37,110 nucleotides of DNA, taken from NCBI GenBank assembly GCA_937951345.1, contig CALFCF010000081.1, forward strand, positions 1-37,110, read 5' to 3'. The notes under the pieces were generated by a model. It did not search any database and was not told where the DNA came from. It worked only from the letters and a program-made list of their open reading frames with translations. The translations under genes and the position numbers were made by a program. Source of the DNA: an uncultured Granulosicoccaceae bacterium. GTDB taxonomy: Bacteria; Pseudomonadota; Gammaproteobacteria; Granulosicoccales; Granulosicoccaceae. Of this stretch, positions 1-8,264 are shown piece by piece (position 1 is the stretch's first letter; each line of letters begins with the position of its first letter).

Positions 1-491
1 TTTCCATTTAGAAAAGCAGTGTTAGCGTCGCTGTGGGTATTCGCACACTGTTTTCTATTCACCCCAGTGCCCGTCTGCCGTCGCAGCTCACTCGATTGAG
101 CTCAACCCGTAGATTTCTACGAATTTCGCTGAATCGAGCGAACTGCTTAGGTAGCCAGACTCTGGTGGCGAACCCTTCATGAGTAGAGCAGACTAGTCTG
201 ATCTACTCACGAACAGCTCACTACCGAACATCACCTAATTTTTAGTGCTGATGAATACAGATTGAGTTGAGTTTGCTAAACATTTCCCGGGCCAGCCTGG
301 TTGTTCTGACTTCAGACTCGACAACTACCAACAACCGGTTTTGCGCCATTTACACCTTTTCAGGCGCACGGGCTCACACCACATGCTGTTTTCGTGTCGC
401 TTAATGATCACTTGATCCTTCTTTAAGCATTGGTTGATGGGAAGGTAATCCCCTGGTTGTTAAATTAGTCTGTCTAAAACAAAGTGGATTC
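1..491. other. Gene-free region rich in inverted repeats
   Basis: No convincing reading frame is present. Between about 85 and 370 there is a run of inverted repeats: 85-90/97-102 (AGCTCA/TGAGCT), 108-113/116-121 (CGTAGA/TCTACG), 125-130/137-142 (TTCGCT/AGCGAA), 155-159/161-165 (CCAGA/TCTGG), the long palindrome at 180-209, 300-309/312-325 (GTTGT-TCTGA with TCAGA-ACAAC, broken by a 4-base bulge) and 342-347/363-368 (TGCGCC/GGCGCA). The 9-mer CAGCTCACT occurs at 84-92 and 214-222. This density suggests a structured RNA, a repeat element or a recombination/replication site, but none is recognised. Positions were read by eye. Confidence 0.5.
180..209. repeat. 30 bp near-perfect palindrome
   Basis: The arms TGAGTAGA (180-187) and TCTACTCA (202-209) are exact reverse complements. 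The inner 12 bases CAGACTAGTCTG (189-200) are a perfect palindrome. Only the pair 188 (G) with 201 (A) fails to match, so 28 of 30 bases pair. There is no T-run after it, which argues against a simple intrinsic terminator. A binding site for a dimeric protein, a cruciform-forming site or an element end are possible. Confidence 0.6.
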
Positions 492-1574
492 TCAGACCGT
501 TTCGCTCTCGGTCTGTTTCGCTGTTATGCGGTTATCAGCAGTGACGCGACCTGCATTGACACTGAGGTCATATTCCCATGTCGTACACATGCGAATCGAA
601 CCCATATTCAAATCAAGCATTATCTTATCCCCCGGCTTTACTGGCTGGCTGTCGGCTCTAAAGAACCGGTTGCCCCAGTGCGTGTGGGTATTGAATGGTG
701 AAGTATCGAACCCGATAATATCAGTGAAGCGACAACGGAAGTAGAGCACCAACCCATCCAGCCGCCCGCCGGCGATTGTCGTTCGCAGCGAACGATGTTG
801 TAGCTTGATTTCGTCAAGCGATTTCAATGTGTTCAGGTCCAGCGACAGTACCGGCTCGGGCTTGCACAGCAAACCGGAAAAAGCGCTAGCAATCAGAAAG
901 TGCCTGTCGTAGCTATGCGTTCTGTATTTATCGGTGAGTGGATTATCTTTAAAAACAGAAAAATCTACACCTTCTATCCGATGCTCATGGAAACGCTGCA
1001 CACGGTATTCGTCATGCAATGAAACAGGCTCCAGGTACAAATCGAATTTTGCCGGAACAACAATACCATTGGGTTTTAGCATGCGCTCTTTCAGTTCAAG
1101 AATATTCTCCAGCATATTTTCACTGAAGAGATCGTCTCCCATCTGTTCGTGCAGAATGACATCAACTTTTTCTGACGGCTCGAATGATCGACTGTTTTTG
1201 TTAATAAATTCGATGCAGTCTATATTGTTGGAATCTGCAAGCTGACGTGCCACGTCAATAAAGCGCGAATGATCTAAAGCGTAAATTTTCTTCGGTTTTC
1301 GTGCTGCGGCAAGCATACTGAGAATGCCATTTCCAGTACCTAGATCTACGACAGTCTGGCCGGGTTGAATCAGGGATTTTATACCGGCAGCATAGTTTCC
1401 AACGCGGACACGGTCGGAGAGCATTTTTTCGTGTTCATAGAGATCACTGAATGCCTCACGATTCCACCGGTTATAACGAACCCGACGCAAAATCACACGC
1501 AACGTATCCAGCGGCAGGTAAGCAGCGAGTGGACCATGCAGTAACCAGCGTTTGATTGACGTACGTAGCATCAT
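492..1574 (-). CDS. Protein arginine methyltransferase-like SAM-dependent methyltransferase
   Basis: Class I SAM-dependent methyltransferase with the layout of the PRMT family. Residue numbers count from the TTG at 1589. The N-terminal helix motif HEKMLSDRVR (53-62) matches the family's H-E-x-M-L-x-D-x-V-R. SAM motif I is VDLGTGNGIL (81-90). A double-E loop HEQMGDDLFSENM has E148 and E157, the same spacing as E144/E153 of PRMT1. After a beta-rich stretch comes a THW loop (303-305) followed by VKPGDKI, as in the PRMT beta barrel. These loops normally clamp the substrate arginine, so protein arginine (or similar guanidino) methylation is likely. The longest frame starts at a TTG (1589). I prefer the ATG at 1574 (next ATG 1571), although no strong ribosome binding site is visible. 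The gene stands alone, so the context gives no substrate. An arginine-like small-molecule substrate remains possible. Confidence 0.8.
   Translation of the reverse strand: MMLRTSIKRWLLHGPLAAYLPLDTLRVILRRVRYNRWNREAFSDLYEHEKMLSDRVRVGNYAAGIKSLIQPGQTVVDLGTGNGILSMLAAARKPKKIYALDHSRFIDVARQLADSNNIDCIEFINKNSRSFEPSEKVDVILHEQMGDDLFSENMLENILELKERMLKPNGIVVPAKFDLYLEPVSLHDEYRVQRFHEHRIEGVDFSVFKDNPLTDKYRTHSYDRHFLIASAFSGLLCKPEPVLSLDLNTLKSLDEIKLQHRSLRTTIAGGRLDGLVLYFRCRFTDIIGFDTSPFNTHTHWGNRFFRADSQPVKPGDKIMLDLNMGSIRMCTTWEYDLSVNAGRVTADNRITAKQTESETV
493..515 (-). terminator. Hairpin at the stop codon of the PRMT-like gene
   Basis: CAGACCG (493-499) and CGGTCTG (509-515) form a 7 bp stem with a 9-base loop. Read on the minus strand, the hairpin covers the last codons and the TGA of the gene, and a loose T-rich stretch (CTTTGTTTT) begins about 8 bases later. 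It may be a weak terminator for the minus-strand gene. The U-tract is not directly adjacent, so confidence is limited. Confidence 0.35.
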
Positions 1575-1589
1575 ATAAGCAGATACCAA

Positions 1590-2598
1590 AGGGACTTATG
1601 TTTTATTGAAACTTGCGGATCAACAGTTTAAGGTAAAGAAGAGAAAACCACATGCGGTACAGTCCGGTACAGACAAGAAAAAGTAGTATAAAAATCCAAT
1701 TGGAATTCCTGCCCATCACCTGATTCAATCTCAAGGGCCATACCAAGAGATCTGTCAATGCGCCGACAACATAAAGGCAAAAACGACCTGGTCCAAACCG
1801 TGTCCGGATTATCGCATTCGAGTGCCTCTATTATATTGAATGTGATCACCCCGAACATACCCAACATCAGACATACCTAATCTGAAAGCCGTCTCTAAAT
1901 TGAGATTGTGTACTCGGACGAGTCCTGTGGCGCTCGAGCAGCGCAGCTTACACGTACTAAATGATCAGCGCGGAACGGCACCCAGCACAGAGTCAGCGTG
2001 CAGCATCGATTTTGAGATGGCGTCGACATAACCCATAGTCCGAATCCACGAATCCATAGGAAAGACAACAAGTCCATATATGTCCCCTTTATTCGCAATG
2101 AGCCCTGCAGACTAGACCGGAAAACTTGCTCATCCTCACAGTGATCACTCCAGATTAGTGCACTCTGGCCTGAGTGACCGTCCGTGCTTGTTGCAGCCTG
2201 TCCCATCTCGCGTAAATCCTCTCAGGATTGTCTGGATAACCCCGTCTACGCCGTTTTTGAACAATTTTTCTCCTGACCTGATTGTTCATTGGCATACGCG
2301 CGCCGTTCTATATTTCCGAAAAAAAGACAGTTCACTGACAACATCTGTTCATTGTTGACAGACTCTCTACTGAGACCATATTGCCGTACGCGACAGCAAT
2401 AGGTTCATAAATGACCATTCCGCAATTGATAAACCGTGACCCTTTTTCGGGAAACATGTTCTGATTGAGGCATCTATCTTGCCGCGCCTTTTTTATATGC
2501 TGGTGTTGATCAGTCGTCTGTGATTCAATTGCGATTGCAGTGAAGAATGCACCCGAGAGGGGTCTGAATTCTCAATAAACCGACTGGCACTCCCTATT
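1590..2598. other. About 1 kb without a convincing gene
   Basis: Short frames on both strands (at most 103 codons) have no recognisable motif and look like noise. Small inverted repeats are seen: CACTC/GAGTG at about 2160-2175, ATCCT/AGGAT at about 2216-2228, and a near-perfect 9 bp pair CTGACAACA/TGTTGACAG at about 2335-2361. The stretch could be decayed coding sequence or regulatory DNA. Nothing further can be supported. Confidence 0.4.
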
Positions 2599-3318
2599 GT
2601 GACGAACAGCAATATTTCCTATCACCTTAGCGAGCTAAGTTGTGCTGAAGATCCTTCAAACACACACCATATTCTCCCGGTAGTAGCTGACGACGACCGC
2701 TACATTCTGGATGTGGGTTGTGGTATCGGACAAACGCTTAAAGCGATGCGACTAGGAGAGTCTGTTGAGCGATGTGTCGTCGGTGTTGATATAGATTTTG
2801 ACGCACTCGAGTATGGCAATTTGCACTTCGAAGGAATCAACTACACGCAATGCGAAGCCGAAGCCCTGCCGTTCGCGAACGATACATTTGATCTGGTATT
2901 TTCCAGAGTTGCCATTCCTTATACTCATATTCCATCAACGTTAGCAGAGATCGCCCGTATCTTAAAACCGGGTGGGCGCATATGGCTCACACTGCATCCA
3001 CCGTCCAAAACCATGACGCAGATGAAAAACACCCTGCACAATAAACATTACAAAGATGTTGTATTCAGGCTGTATGTTCTGCTGAATGGATGTGTACTTC
3101 ATTTTTTTGGCAAATCTTTCAGACTTCCTCATCCCAGTCGCATCCGCAGTATCTTAACTAGCAGGCCCCAGCGTAAACGCAGTAAAAGTGAATCTTTCCA
3201 GACGGTTCGCGGTATGCGACTCGCTATGAGGCAATCAGGCTTCGACGAAATTGCAGTCAAGCGTGGTCGTCATTTTGTGGTTGAAGCCAGGCTGCATGTT
3301 GACGCCTCTAACCACTGA
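2599..3318 (+). CDS. Class I SAM-dependent methyltransferase (UbiE/Methyltransf_11 type)
   Basis: A protein of 239 residues with a GTG start. SAM motif I is ILDVGCGIG (36-44), the acidic residue after strand 2 lies in VGVDIDFDAL (61-70), and motif IV/post-motif signatures appear as FDLVFSRVAIPY and ARILKPGGRIWL. This is the classic Methyltransf_11 pattern, usual for small-molecule methyltransferases such as those in quinone, lipid or natural-product pathways. A loop with basic residues (about 175-200) follows the core, and no membrane segment is present. No neighbour points to a substrate: the gene is flanked by about 1 kb of apparent non-coding DNA upstream and 0.6 kb downstream. The family call is sure, the reaction is not. 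The start could be moved if a better ribosome site is found, since GTG at 2599 has little Shine-Dalgarno support. Confidence 0.8.
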   Translation: MTNSNISYHLSELSCAEDPSNTHHILPVVADDDRYILDVGCGIGQTLKAMRLGESVERCVVGVDIDFDALEYGNLHFEGINYTQCEAEALPFANDTFDLVFSRVAIPYTHIPSTLAEIARILKPGGRIWLTLHPPSKTMTQMKNTLHNKHYKDVVFRLYVLLNGCVLHFFGKSFRLPHPSRIRSILTSRPQRKRSKSESFQTVRGMRLAMRQSGFDEIAVKRGRHFVVEARLHVDASNH

Positions 3319-3919
3319 TTGACTGCAAATCAGGGCTGGTTCTGATACCCCGCGCCACGCGAGTGCATTAGCGTCCAATCTGACTGGTGGGTAGTCGGGT
3401 GTAATTTCTTACAAACTGCCCCAGAACCATGAGGATGACAAAATTTGTTGGTGTGAATATGGGGGAAACGGCTTTACGAGGGCGTTTTGACAGAGGTTTG
3501 AAGTGGTTCAATTTTGCATCTCCACCAACTGAGGCAGTCTGTAATCGTTTGCTGACAACCTGCGACGTATACAAAGCAAAGTCCAGCACACCCGGGGCTG
3601 TCGGAAAGCAGCTTAAACACTGTCAAATGACCATACTCTGGCGAATTCGCGGTCTCCAACGGTTTTATCACCTGTGTGCAGAATCAAGCGCGATCCGATT
3701 TAGGACACGCTACCGGCTTCGATCAATTCAGGCAAAACTGTTGAACGGAATTTGACGCCAAGATCTGACTAAGGAAAGGCGACCCTCTCGACCTGTCTTT
3801 GTCGGGTTCTATCGCAGCCGCTGGCAGCGCCAAAGCGTTGACCTGTCCGACAATCCTGATCGTTTGGAAATTCGGATACTCTGTGTAAAATACGTTTATA
3901 AATATTGTTCGGAGCATAC
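3319..3919. other. About 600 bp intergenic region
   Basis: A plus-strand frame at 3429-3755 (108 codons) has no motif, a basic composition and overlapping open frames on the other strand, so I do not call it a gene. The last 60 bases hold the likely promoter and ribosome binding site of the downstream OmpA-like gene. Nothing else is seen. Confidence 0.4.
3864..3891 (+). promoter_or_regulatory. Possible sigma-70 promoter of the OmpA-like gene
   Basis: TTGGAA (3864-3869) and TAAAAT (3886-3891) are separated by 16 bases. They lie about 30 bases upstream of the GGAG ribosome binding site (3911-3914) and the ATG at 3920. The -10 matches 5 of 6 consensus bases and the -35 matches 4 of 6. Confidence 0.35.
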
Positions 3920-5143
3920 ATGTTTAACTGGAATACCTTGTTTTTATCTCGTATTAGCCAACAAAGCCAACAAAGCCAACAACCGCCGAAGAGTTTAACG
4001 ATGACCGTAAACATCATCCGTATTTCCGTAATATCTGCAGTATTTATGGGTACAAGCGTATTCCAGCATCTTCACGCACAAGAGGAGACTGCCGAAGCGC
4101 TACAAGCGAAAGTAGCGGGGCTTGAAAAGCAAATTACCGCTATCCGTAAGGATCGAGATGCATTGTATGACCAGTTGTCAGCAGCAATAGATGACCTGGA
4201 GGGTCTCGAGCAGAAGCTCACAGATACAGATACTGGCCGCTCTCACATCCGCAACAAATACCTGGAGCTAAGCAATCAAACCGACTCTCTGAAATCGCAA
4301 GTTATTGAGCAAACTAGACAGCTTGATTCGCTTTCCGCTCAAATTGAAACAGGTCGCGCAAATAACGAAGCTGAATCGCAGCGACTGGTTGATTCGTCAT
4401 TGGCTCAGATCAAAAGTGCGCTAGCTGAGCGTGACCAGGCGCGTCAGCAACTGTCAAATGCGGAGCAACTTGCAGATAGCAGCAAGCAATCACAGGAAGA
4501 ACAGATGCAGCGATTGGCAGATTCATCATTTGCACAAATTCAGAATGCGTTGAACCAACGTGACGAAACCAACGAAAAACTTGGCAAAGCAGAAGAAAAG
4601 ATTCTCGAATTGCAGGCGCGGCTATCTTCAACAGCTAATGCAGTTAAAGAGCAGAATTCGGTTAGGGCCGATGAAGTAGACCAATCTGTTGTGTGGTCAT
4701 CCAAGCTCTCTAAATCGCTTGCTAACCAATACCGTGGCTTAGCGAACGTGGAGGTCACGCAGCTGGATGGTAATCGAGTGTCAATCCGCATCGGAAATGC
4801 CGGCTTGTTTGGATCTGGCGCTTCGGGATTAAGCAAAAACGGTAGGAATCTTCTGAGTCGAATAGGAGATGCGCTTGTAGCACAAACTGATGCGAAAATT
4901 TTGATAATCGGACATACAGATAACATACCTGTCGGTGCCAACAGTACCTACGTTGACAATACAGATTTATCCAACCGGCGCGCTCGTAAGGCGTTGCAGC
5001 ACCTCGGTGAAGTCGTTGGCATACCGTTCGAGCGTCTCGCATCTACCGGTCTGGCCGATACAATCCCGATAGCCACTAACAGTACCGCTGAAGGCAGGGC
5101 ACAGAATCGTCGCATCGAACTGGAACTTACTCAAGTTCGATAA
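3920..5143 (+). CDS. Exported coiled-coil protein with OmpA-type peptidoglycan-binding domain
   Basis: Residue numbers count from 3920. The N-terminus carries a hydrophobic export segment (about residues 30-50), with likely cleavage near LHAQ|EE. A long Gln/Glu/Asp-rich coiled coil follows (about 55-250), then an OmpA/MotB C-terminal domain (about 280-407). The last contains the signatures ILIIGHTDNIPVG, DLSNRRARKAL and EGRAQNRRIEL, which bind peptidoglycan. The protein probably sits in the periplasm or outer membrane and contacts the cell wall. Two starts compete. ATG 3920 has a good GGAG five bases upstream but adds 27 residues including a SQQ repeat. ATG 4001 gives a standard-length signal peptide with a weaker site. 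The coiled coil contains an internal 43-residue duplication. The gene stands alone. A cell-envelope spacer or division/motility-related role is possible but unproven. Confidence 0.8.
   Translation: MFNWNTLFLSRISQQSQQSQQPPKSLTMTVNIIRISVISAVFMGTSVFQHLHAQEETAEALQAKVAGLEKQITAIRKDRDALYDQLSAAIDDLEGLEQKLTDTDTGRSHIRNKYLELSNQTDSLKSQVIEQTRQLDSLSAQIETGRANNEAESQRLVDSSLAQIKSALAERDQARQQLSNAEQLADSSKQSQEEQMQRLADSSFAQIQNALNQRDETNEKLGKAEEKILELQARLSSTANAVKEQNSVRADEVDQSVVWSSKLSKSLANQYRGLANVEVTQLDGNRVSIRIGNAGLFGSGASGLSKNGRNLLSRIGDALVAQTDAKILIIGHTDNIPVGANSTYVDNTDLSNRRARKALQHLGEVVGIPFERLASTGLADTIPIATNSTAEGRAQNRRIELELTQVR
3958..3981 (+). repeat. 9 bp tandem repeat (CCAACAAAG) near the start codon
   Basis: The unit CCAACAAAG occurs at 3958-3966 and 3967-3975, with a partial third copy to 3981. 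It lies between the two candidate start codons of the OmpA-like gene and encodes SQQ repeats if the first start is used. Copy changes would keep frame. Confidence 0.6.
4379..4564 (+). repeat. 43-residue internal duplication in the coiled coil
   Basis: The 57 bases at 4379-4435 (QRLVDSSLAQIKSALAERD) and those at 4508-4564 (QRLADSSFAQIQNALNQRD) are offset by 129 bp. Thirteen of 19 residues are identical. This is a tandem duplication inside the coiled-coil rod, suggesting growth of the rod by repeat gain. Confidence 0.6.
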
Positions 5144-5168
5144 AACAGATACATCAATGCCGGACTAA

Positions 5169-5203
5169 GGCGGATAACTGGTGCCCTGCTCCATCTATCC
5201 GCC
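5169..5203. terminator. Hairpin between convergent genes
   Basis: GGCGGATA (5169-5176) pairs exactly with TATCCGCC (5196-5203) across a 19-base loop. It sits between the end of the OmpA-like gene and the end of the convergent aminotransferase gene, and overlaps the latter's stop codon. A nearby second pairing AAGGCGG/CCGCCTT is possible. No U-tract follows, so a bidirectional terminator role is tentative. Confidence 0.35.
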
Positions 5204-6598
5204 AGCCGCCTTCATTAACCCTTCTTTATGTAACGTATCCAGTGTTTTGTCCAGAGCGTTGGTGACTCTTTCCATCAGAATATCAATTTCACTTTGAGTA
5301 ATGATTAAGGGTGGAGAAATGACCATTCTGTCGTAGACATGTCGCATCACCATCTGACTGGCAAAACAATGCTCTCTGCAAATCTTGCCTACCGTGCCGG
5401 CTTCAGCAGAAAATGACGCCCGACTGGATTTATCCGGTGTCAAAGCGATTGAACCAAGTAATCCGATCGACTTAGCCTCACCAACAAGCGGATGCTCAGC
5501 GAGCTCCTGCCAGCGGCTTGCCAGGTAAGGTGCAGTTTGTTCGCGCACGCGCTCAACTATTTTCTCCTCCTGCAAGATGCGAAGGTTTTCCAGGGCGACT
5601 GCGCACGCAACCGGATGCCCGGAATAGGTGTATCCGTGATTGAACTCGCCACCACTATTGATCACATCGGCGACGCTGTCAGTGACGATAGATGCGCCGA
5701 CAGGCGCATAGCCTGAGGATAATCCTTTGGCGATCGTCATAACGTCCGGACGGATGTCGTAGGTTTCTGATCCGAACCAGTTAGCGGTTCTCCCAAACCC
5801 GCAAATGACTTCATCTGCGATCAACAGAATCTCATGCTCATCGCAAATAGCCTGTATTTCAGGCCAATAGCTCGCTGGCGGTACAATTACGCCTCCCGCA
5901 CCTTGCACTGGCTCAGCGATAAACGCGGCGACCCGGTCTTCTCCATACTGCTCGATAGCCAGTCGCAGTTGCGCAGCACGCTCACGACCAAAATCATCAG
6001 GCGACATGTCGCCACCTTCTGACCACCAGTCTGGTTGATCGATATGCACGATATCGGGGATCGGCATGCCACCTTGCGCATGCATCGGCTTCATACCACC
6101 GAGACTTCCGCTACCCAGCGACGAGCCGTGATAGGCGTTGCGACGGCTGATAATGATATTCTTCTGCGGTTTATTCTGAAGCGCCCAGTAATGGCGTACG
6201 AGACGAATATTGGTGTCGTTTGCCTCGCTACCACCACTAGCAAAAAAGACGTGGTTTAAGTCATTCGGAGTGAACTCGGCGATTCGCGCTGCCAGTGTCA
6301 GAGCCGGCACATGAGTGGTTTGGAAAAACGTATTGTAATAAGGCAGTTCGCGCATTTGCCGTGCAGCCGCATCTGCCAGTTCCTCGCGTCCATACCCGAT
6401 ATTCACACACCACAAGCCAGACATAGCATCGAGAATTTCCTCACCCTCACTGTCCGTGAGATAGACACCTTGGGCAGACTTTATAACCCGTGCACCTTTA
6501 CTTGCTAGCTCATTACCGGCAGTAAACGGATGAAGATGATGTCTCGCATCTAATTCCTGTAATGCGTCAGTGGGTAAGTGATTGGTATGGATAGACAT
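5195..6598 (-). CDS. Class III (omega) PLP-dependent aminotransferase
   Basis: A protein of 467 residues, normal for the omega-amino acid/polyamine:pyruvate aminotransferase group. Seen in order: the phosphate-binding SGGSEAND (121-128), the ring-stacking YHG at 156-158, D262 in the ADEV motif that holds the pyridine nitrogen, and the Schiff-base lysine K291 in IAKGLSSGYAPVGA. The C-terminus VYDRMVISPPLIIT is typical of the beta-alanine/putrescine:pyruvate enzymes. The likely reaction moves an amino group from an omega-amine (putrescine, taurine, beta-alanine or an amino alcohol product) to pyruvate. The gene is 40 bases downstream of the GMC flavoenzyme on the same strand, so it is probably cotranscribed with it. 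A divergent amine oxidase further up fits amine catabolism. The exact donor cannot be read from sequence. Confidence 0.85.
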   Translation of the reverse strand: MSIHTNHLPTDALQELDARHHLHPFTAGNELASKGARVIKSAQGVYLTDSEGEEILDAMSGLWCVNIGYGREELADAAARQMRELPYYNTFFQTTHVPALTLAARIAEFTPNDLNHVFFASGGSEANDTNIRLVRHYWALQNKPQKNIIISRRNAYHGSSLGSGSLGGMKPMHAQGGMPIPDIVHIDQPDWWSEGGDMSPDDFGRERAAQLRLAIEQYGEDRVAAFIAEPVQGAGGVIVPPASYWPEIQAICDEHEILLIADEVICGFGRTANWFGSETYDIRPDVMTIAKGLSSGYAPVGASIVTDSVADVINSGGEFNHGYTYSGHPVACAVALENLRILQEEKIVERVREQTAPYLASRWQELAEHPLVGEAKSIGLLGSIALTPDKSSRASFSAEAGTVGKICREHCFASQMVMRHVYDRMVISPPLIITQSEIDILMERVTNALDKTLDTLHKEGLMKAAGG

Positions 6599-6638
6599 AT
6601 CAGGTATCCGCTTGCGAGAGTTGAAAATCCAGGAAATA

Positions 6639-8243
6639 TTAGTTTTTGTCTTGTAACATGAAGTCTGCTAAACGCTCGCCGATCATTATACAAACTGCAT
6701 TTGTGTTTCCCGAGGGCACAGTCGGCATAACGGATGCATCAGCAACACGCAGATTAGTGACACCACGCACACGTAGTTTATTGTCAACAACTGCTGTGCT
6801 GTCATTGCCCATTCTGCAGGTTCCGCACGGATGAAAAATAGTCGTGCCGGAATCTTTGATGTAGGTGCTTAAAGCTTCATCAGAATCTGCTTCGACACCA
6901 GGTATGCGTTCTTTGGCAACGAATTTTTCCAGCGCTGGTGTGTCCGATATGCGCCTTGTCAGTTTCACACCGTCAAGCATAGTCTGTCTGTCAAATTCGG
7001 TAGACAGGTAGTTTGGTCGGATCGAAGGGTGCACTTTTGGGTCACTGGATACAATATTTACCGACCCACGACTTTCTGGTCGTAGTTGGCAGACAGATGC
7101 GGTAAACCCTGAAAATTTATGCAGCCCCTGCCCCGGTCCGACTGCGCTGAACGGTATAAAGTGAATTTGTACATCCGGTCTCGACGGACTCTGAGGTGTC
7201 GATGCGAAAACGCCAACCTGACCGGCACCGAGTGTCATCGGCCCTCGACGATAAAGCGCATACTCAACAGCGGCCCGAACTTTTTTCAACGGACTGTGAT
7301 AGAGGTCGTTTAGCGTGATAGGTTTTGTGCACTCGAATACGACGCGTGACTGATAGTGATCTTGTAATTTTTGCCCTACATCCGGAGCGTCAACTACTAC
7401 CGGTATGTCTAGATCCTTCAGCAGAGACTGAGGGCCAATACCTGACAGTTGAAGCAATTGCGGGCTATTGATAGCACCCCCGCTGATGACGATCTCACCG
7501 TTACACGTAGCGCGTACCAATTTGCCATTCTGCACATACTCAACCCCACTAGCACGCTTGTTCTCGAAAATTACACGCTGTGCCAATGCGTCAGTTGCTA
7601 TATGGAGGTTTGAACGTCGTTTAATTCCGTGCAGGTAAGCCTGGGCAGAGCTAGCCCGCCTGCCGTTACGAGTAACAGTAAGCTGAAAATACCCGGCCCC
7701 GACTTGCTGAGCCCCATTAAAATCATCATTTGCTGGTATTTGCGCCTGTTCGCATGCCGTGATGTACGCATCCCCTAATTCGCTGCGCATGCTGTCGGAC
7801 ACCTGAAGCGGCCCTTCATCACCATGAAACTCGTTAGCGCCATGCTGCTGGTTTTCTGCCTTAATAAAATACGGCAACACGTCCGAGTACTGCCAATTGC
7901 TAACTTGTTCACTCCAATCGTTGTCGTAATCTTCTCTTTGACCACGGATGTACACGAGTCCGTTGATCGAGCTGGTACCTCCTAATACTCGACCACGAGG
8001 CCATATCATTTCGCGATTACCGCTACTGGCCTCAGCCTCAGTTTTATACGACCAGCTGACCTTGGGGTTTAAAACATTTCGATAATAGCCGATTGGAATA
8101 TGAATCCATGGGTTACGATCAACCGGCCCCGCTTCCACGAGTAAAACCTTCGTTTGCGGATCTTGCGACAGACGGTTGGCAAGCACCGCACCGCTTGAGC
8201 CTGCACCTACTACGATATAATCGTATTGCATCAATTCGTTCAT
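6639..8243 (-). CDS. GMC-family FAD oxidoreductase (choline dehydrogenase-like)
   Basis: A glucose-methanol-choline oxidoreductase of 534 residues. The N-terminal FAD site is GAGSSG at 13-18. Then come the GMC signature GRVLGGTSSINGLVYIRGQ and the C-terminal catalytic block: H471 in HPCGTCRMG and the Asn pair in SGNTNA (N513/N515), which fit the His-Asn catalytic pair. The enzyme should oxidise a primary alcohol to an aldehyde with FAD. Close relatives are often named choline dehydrogenase, but no BetB, BetI or choline transporter is nearby, so another alcohol (for example an amino alcohol or a polyethylene glycol) is equally possible. The ATG at 8243 has AGTAGG directly against it, which is too close. 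The second ATG at 8231 places that site at a more usual distance and starts MQYDYIVVGAG, so it may be the true start. Confidence 0.85.
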   Translation of the reverse strand: MNELMQYDYIVVGAGSSGAVLANRLSQDPQTKVLLVEAGPVDRNPWIHIPIGYYRNVLNPKVSWSYKTEAEASSGNREMIWPRGRVLGGTSSINGLVYIRGQREDYDNDWSEQVSNWQYSDVLPYFIKAENQQHGANEFHGDEGPLQVSDSMRSELGDAYITACEQAQIPANDDFNGAQQVGAGYFQLTVTRNGRRASSAQAYLHGIKRRSNLHIATDALAQRVIFENKRASGVEYVQNGKLVRATCNGEIVISGGAINSPQLLQLSGIGPQSLLKDLDIPVVVDAPDVGQKLQDHYQSRVVFECTKPITLNDLYHSPLKKVRAAVEYALYRRGPMTLGAGQVGVFASTPQSPSRPDVQIHFIPFSAVGPGQGLHKFSGFTASVCQLRPESRGSVNIVSSDPKVHPSIRPNYLSTEFDRQTMLDGVKLTRRISDTPALEKFVAKERIPGVEADSDEALSTYIKDSGTTIFHPCGTCRMGNDSTAVVDNKLRVRGVTNLRVADASVMPTVPSGNTNAVCIMIGERLADFMLQDKN

Positions 8244-8264
8244 CCTACTTTGATCGCCAATACG

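Noticed and set aside
1628-2206. Short minus-strand frames of 79 and 103 codons
   Set aside because: No motif, no credible ribosome sites, and both have low-complexity or Cys/Arg-rich compositions seen in non-coding frames.
3429-3755. Plus-strand frame of 108 codons
   Set aside because: It has no recognisable motif, a basic composition, no ribosome site and overlapping open frames on the minus strand; not enough to call a gene.
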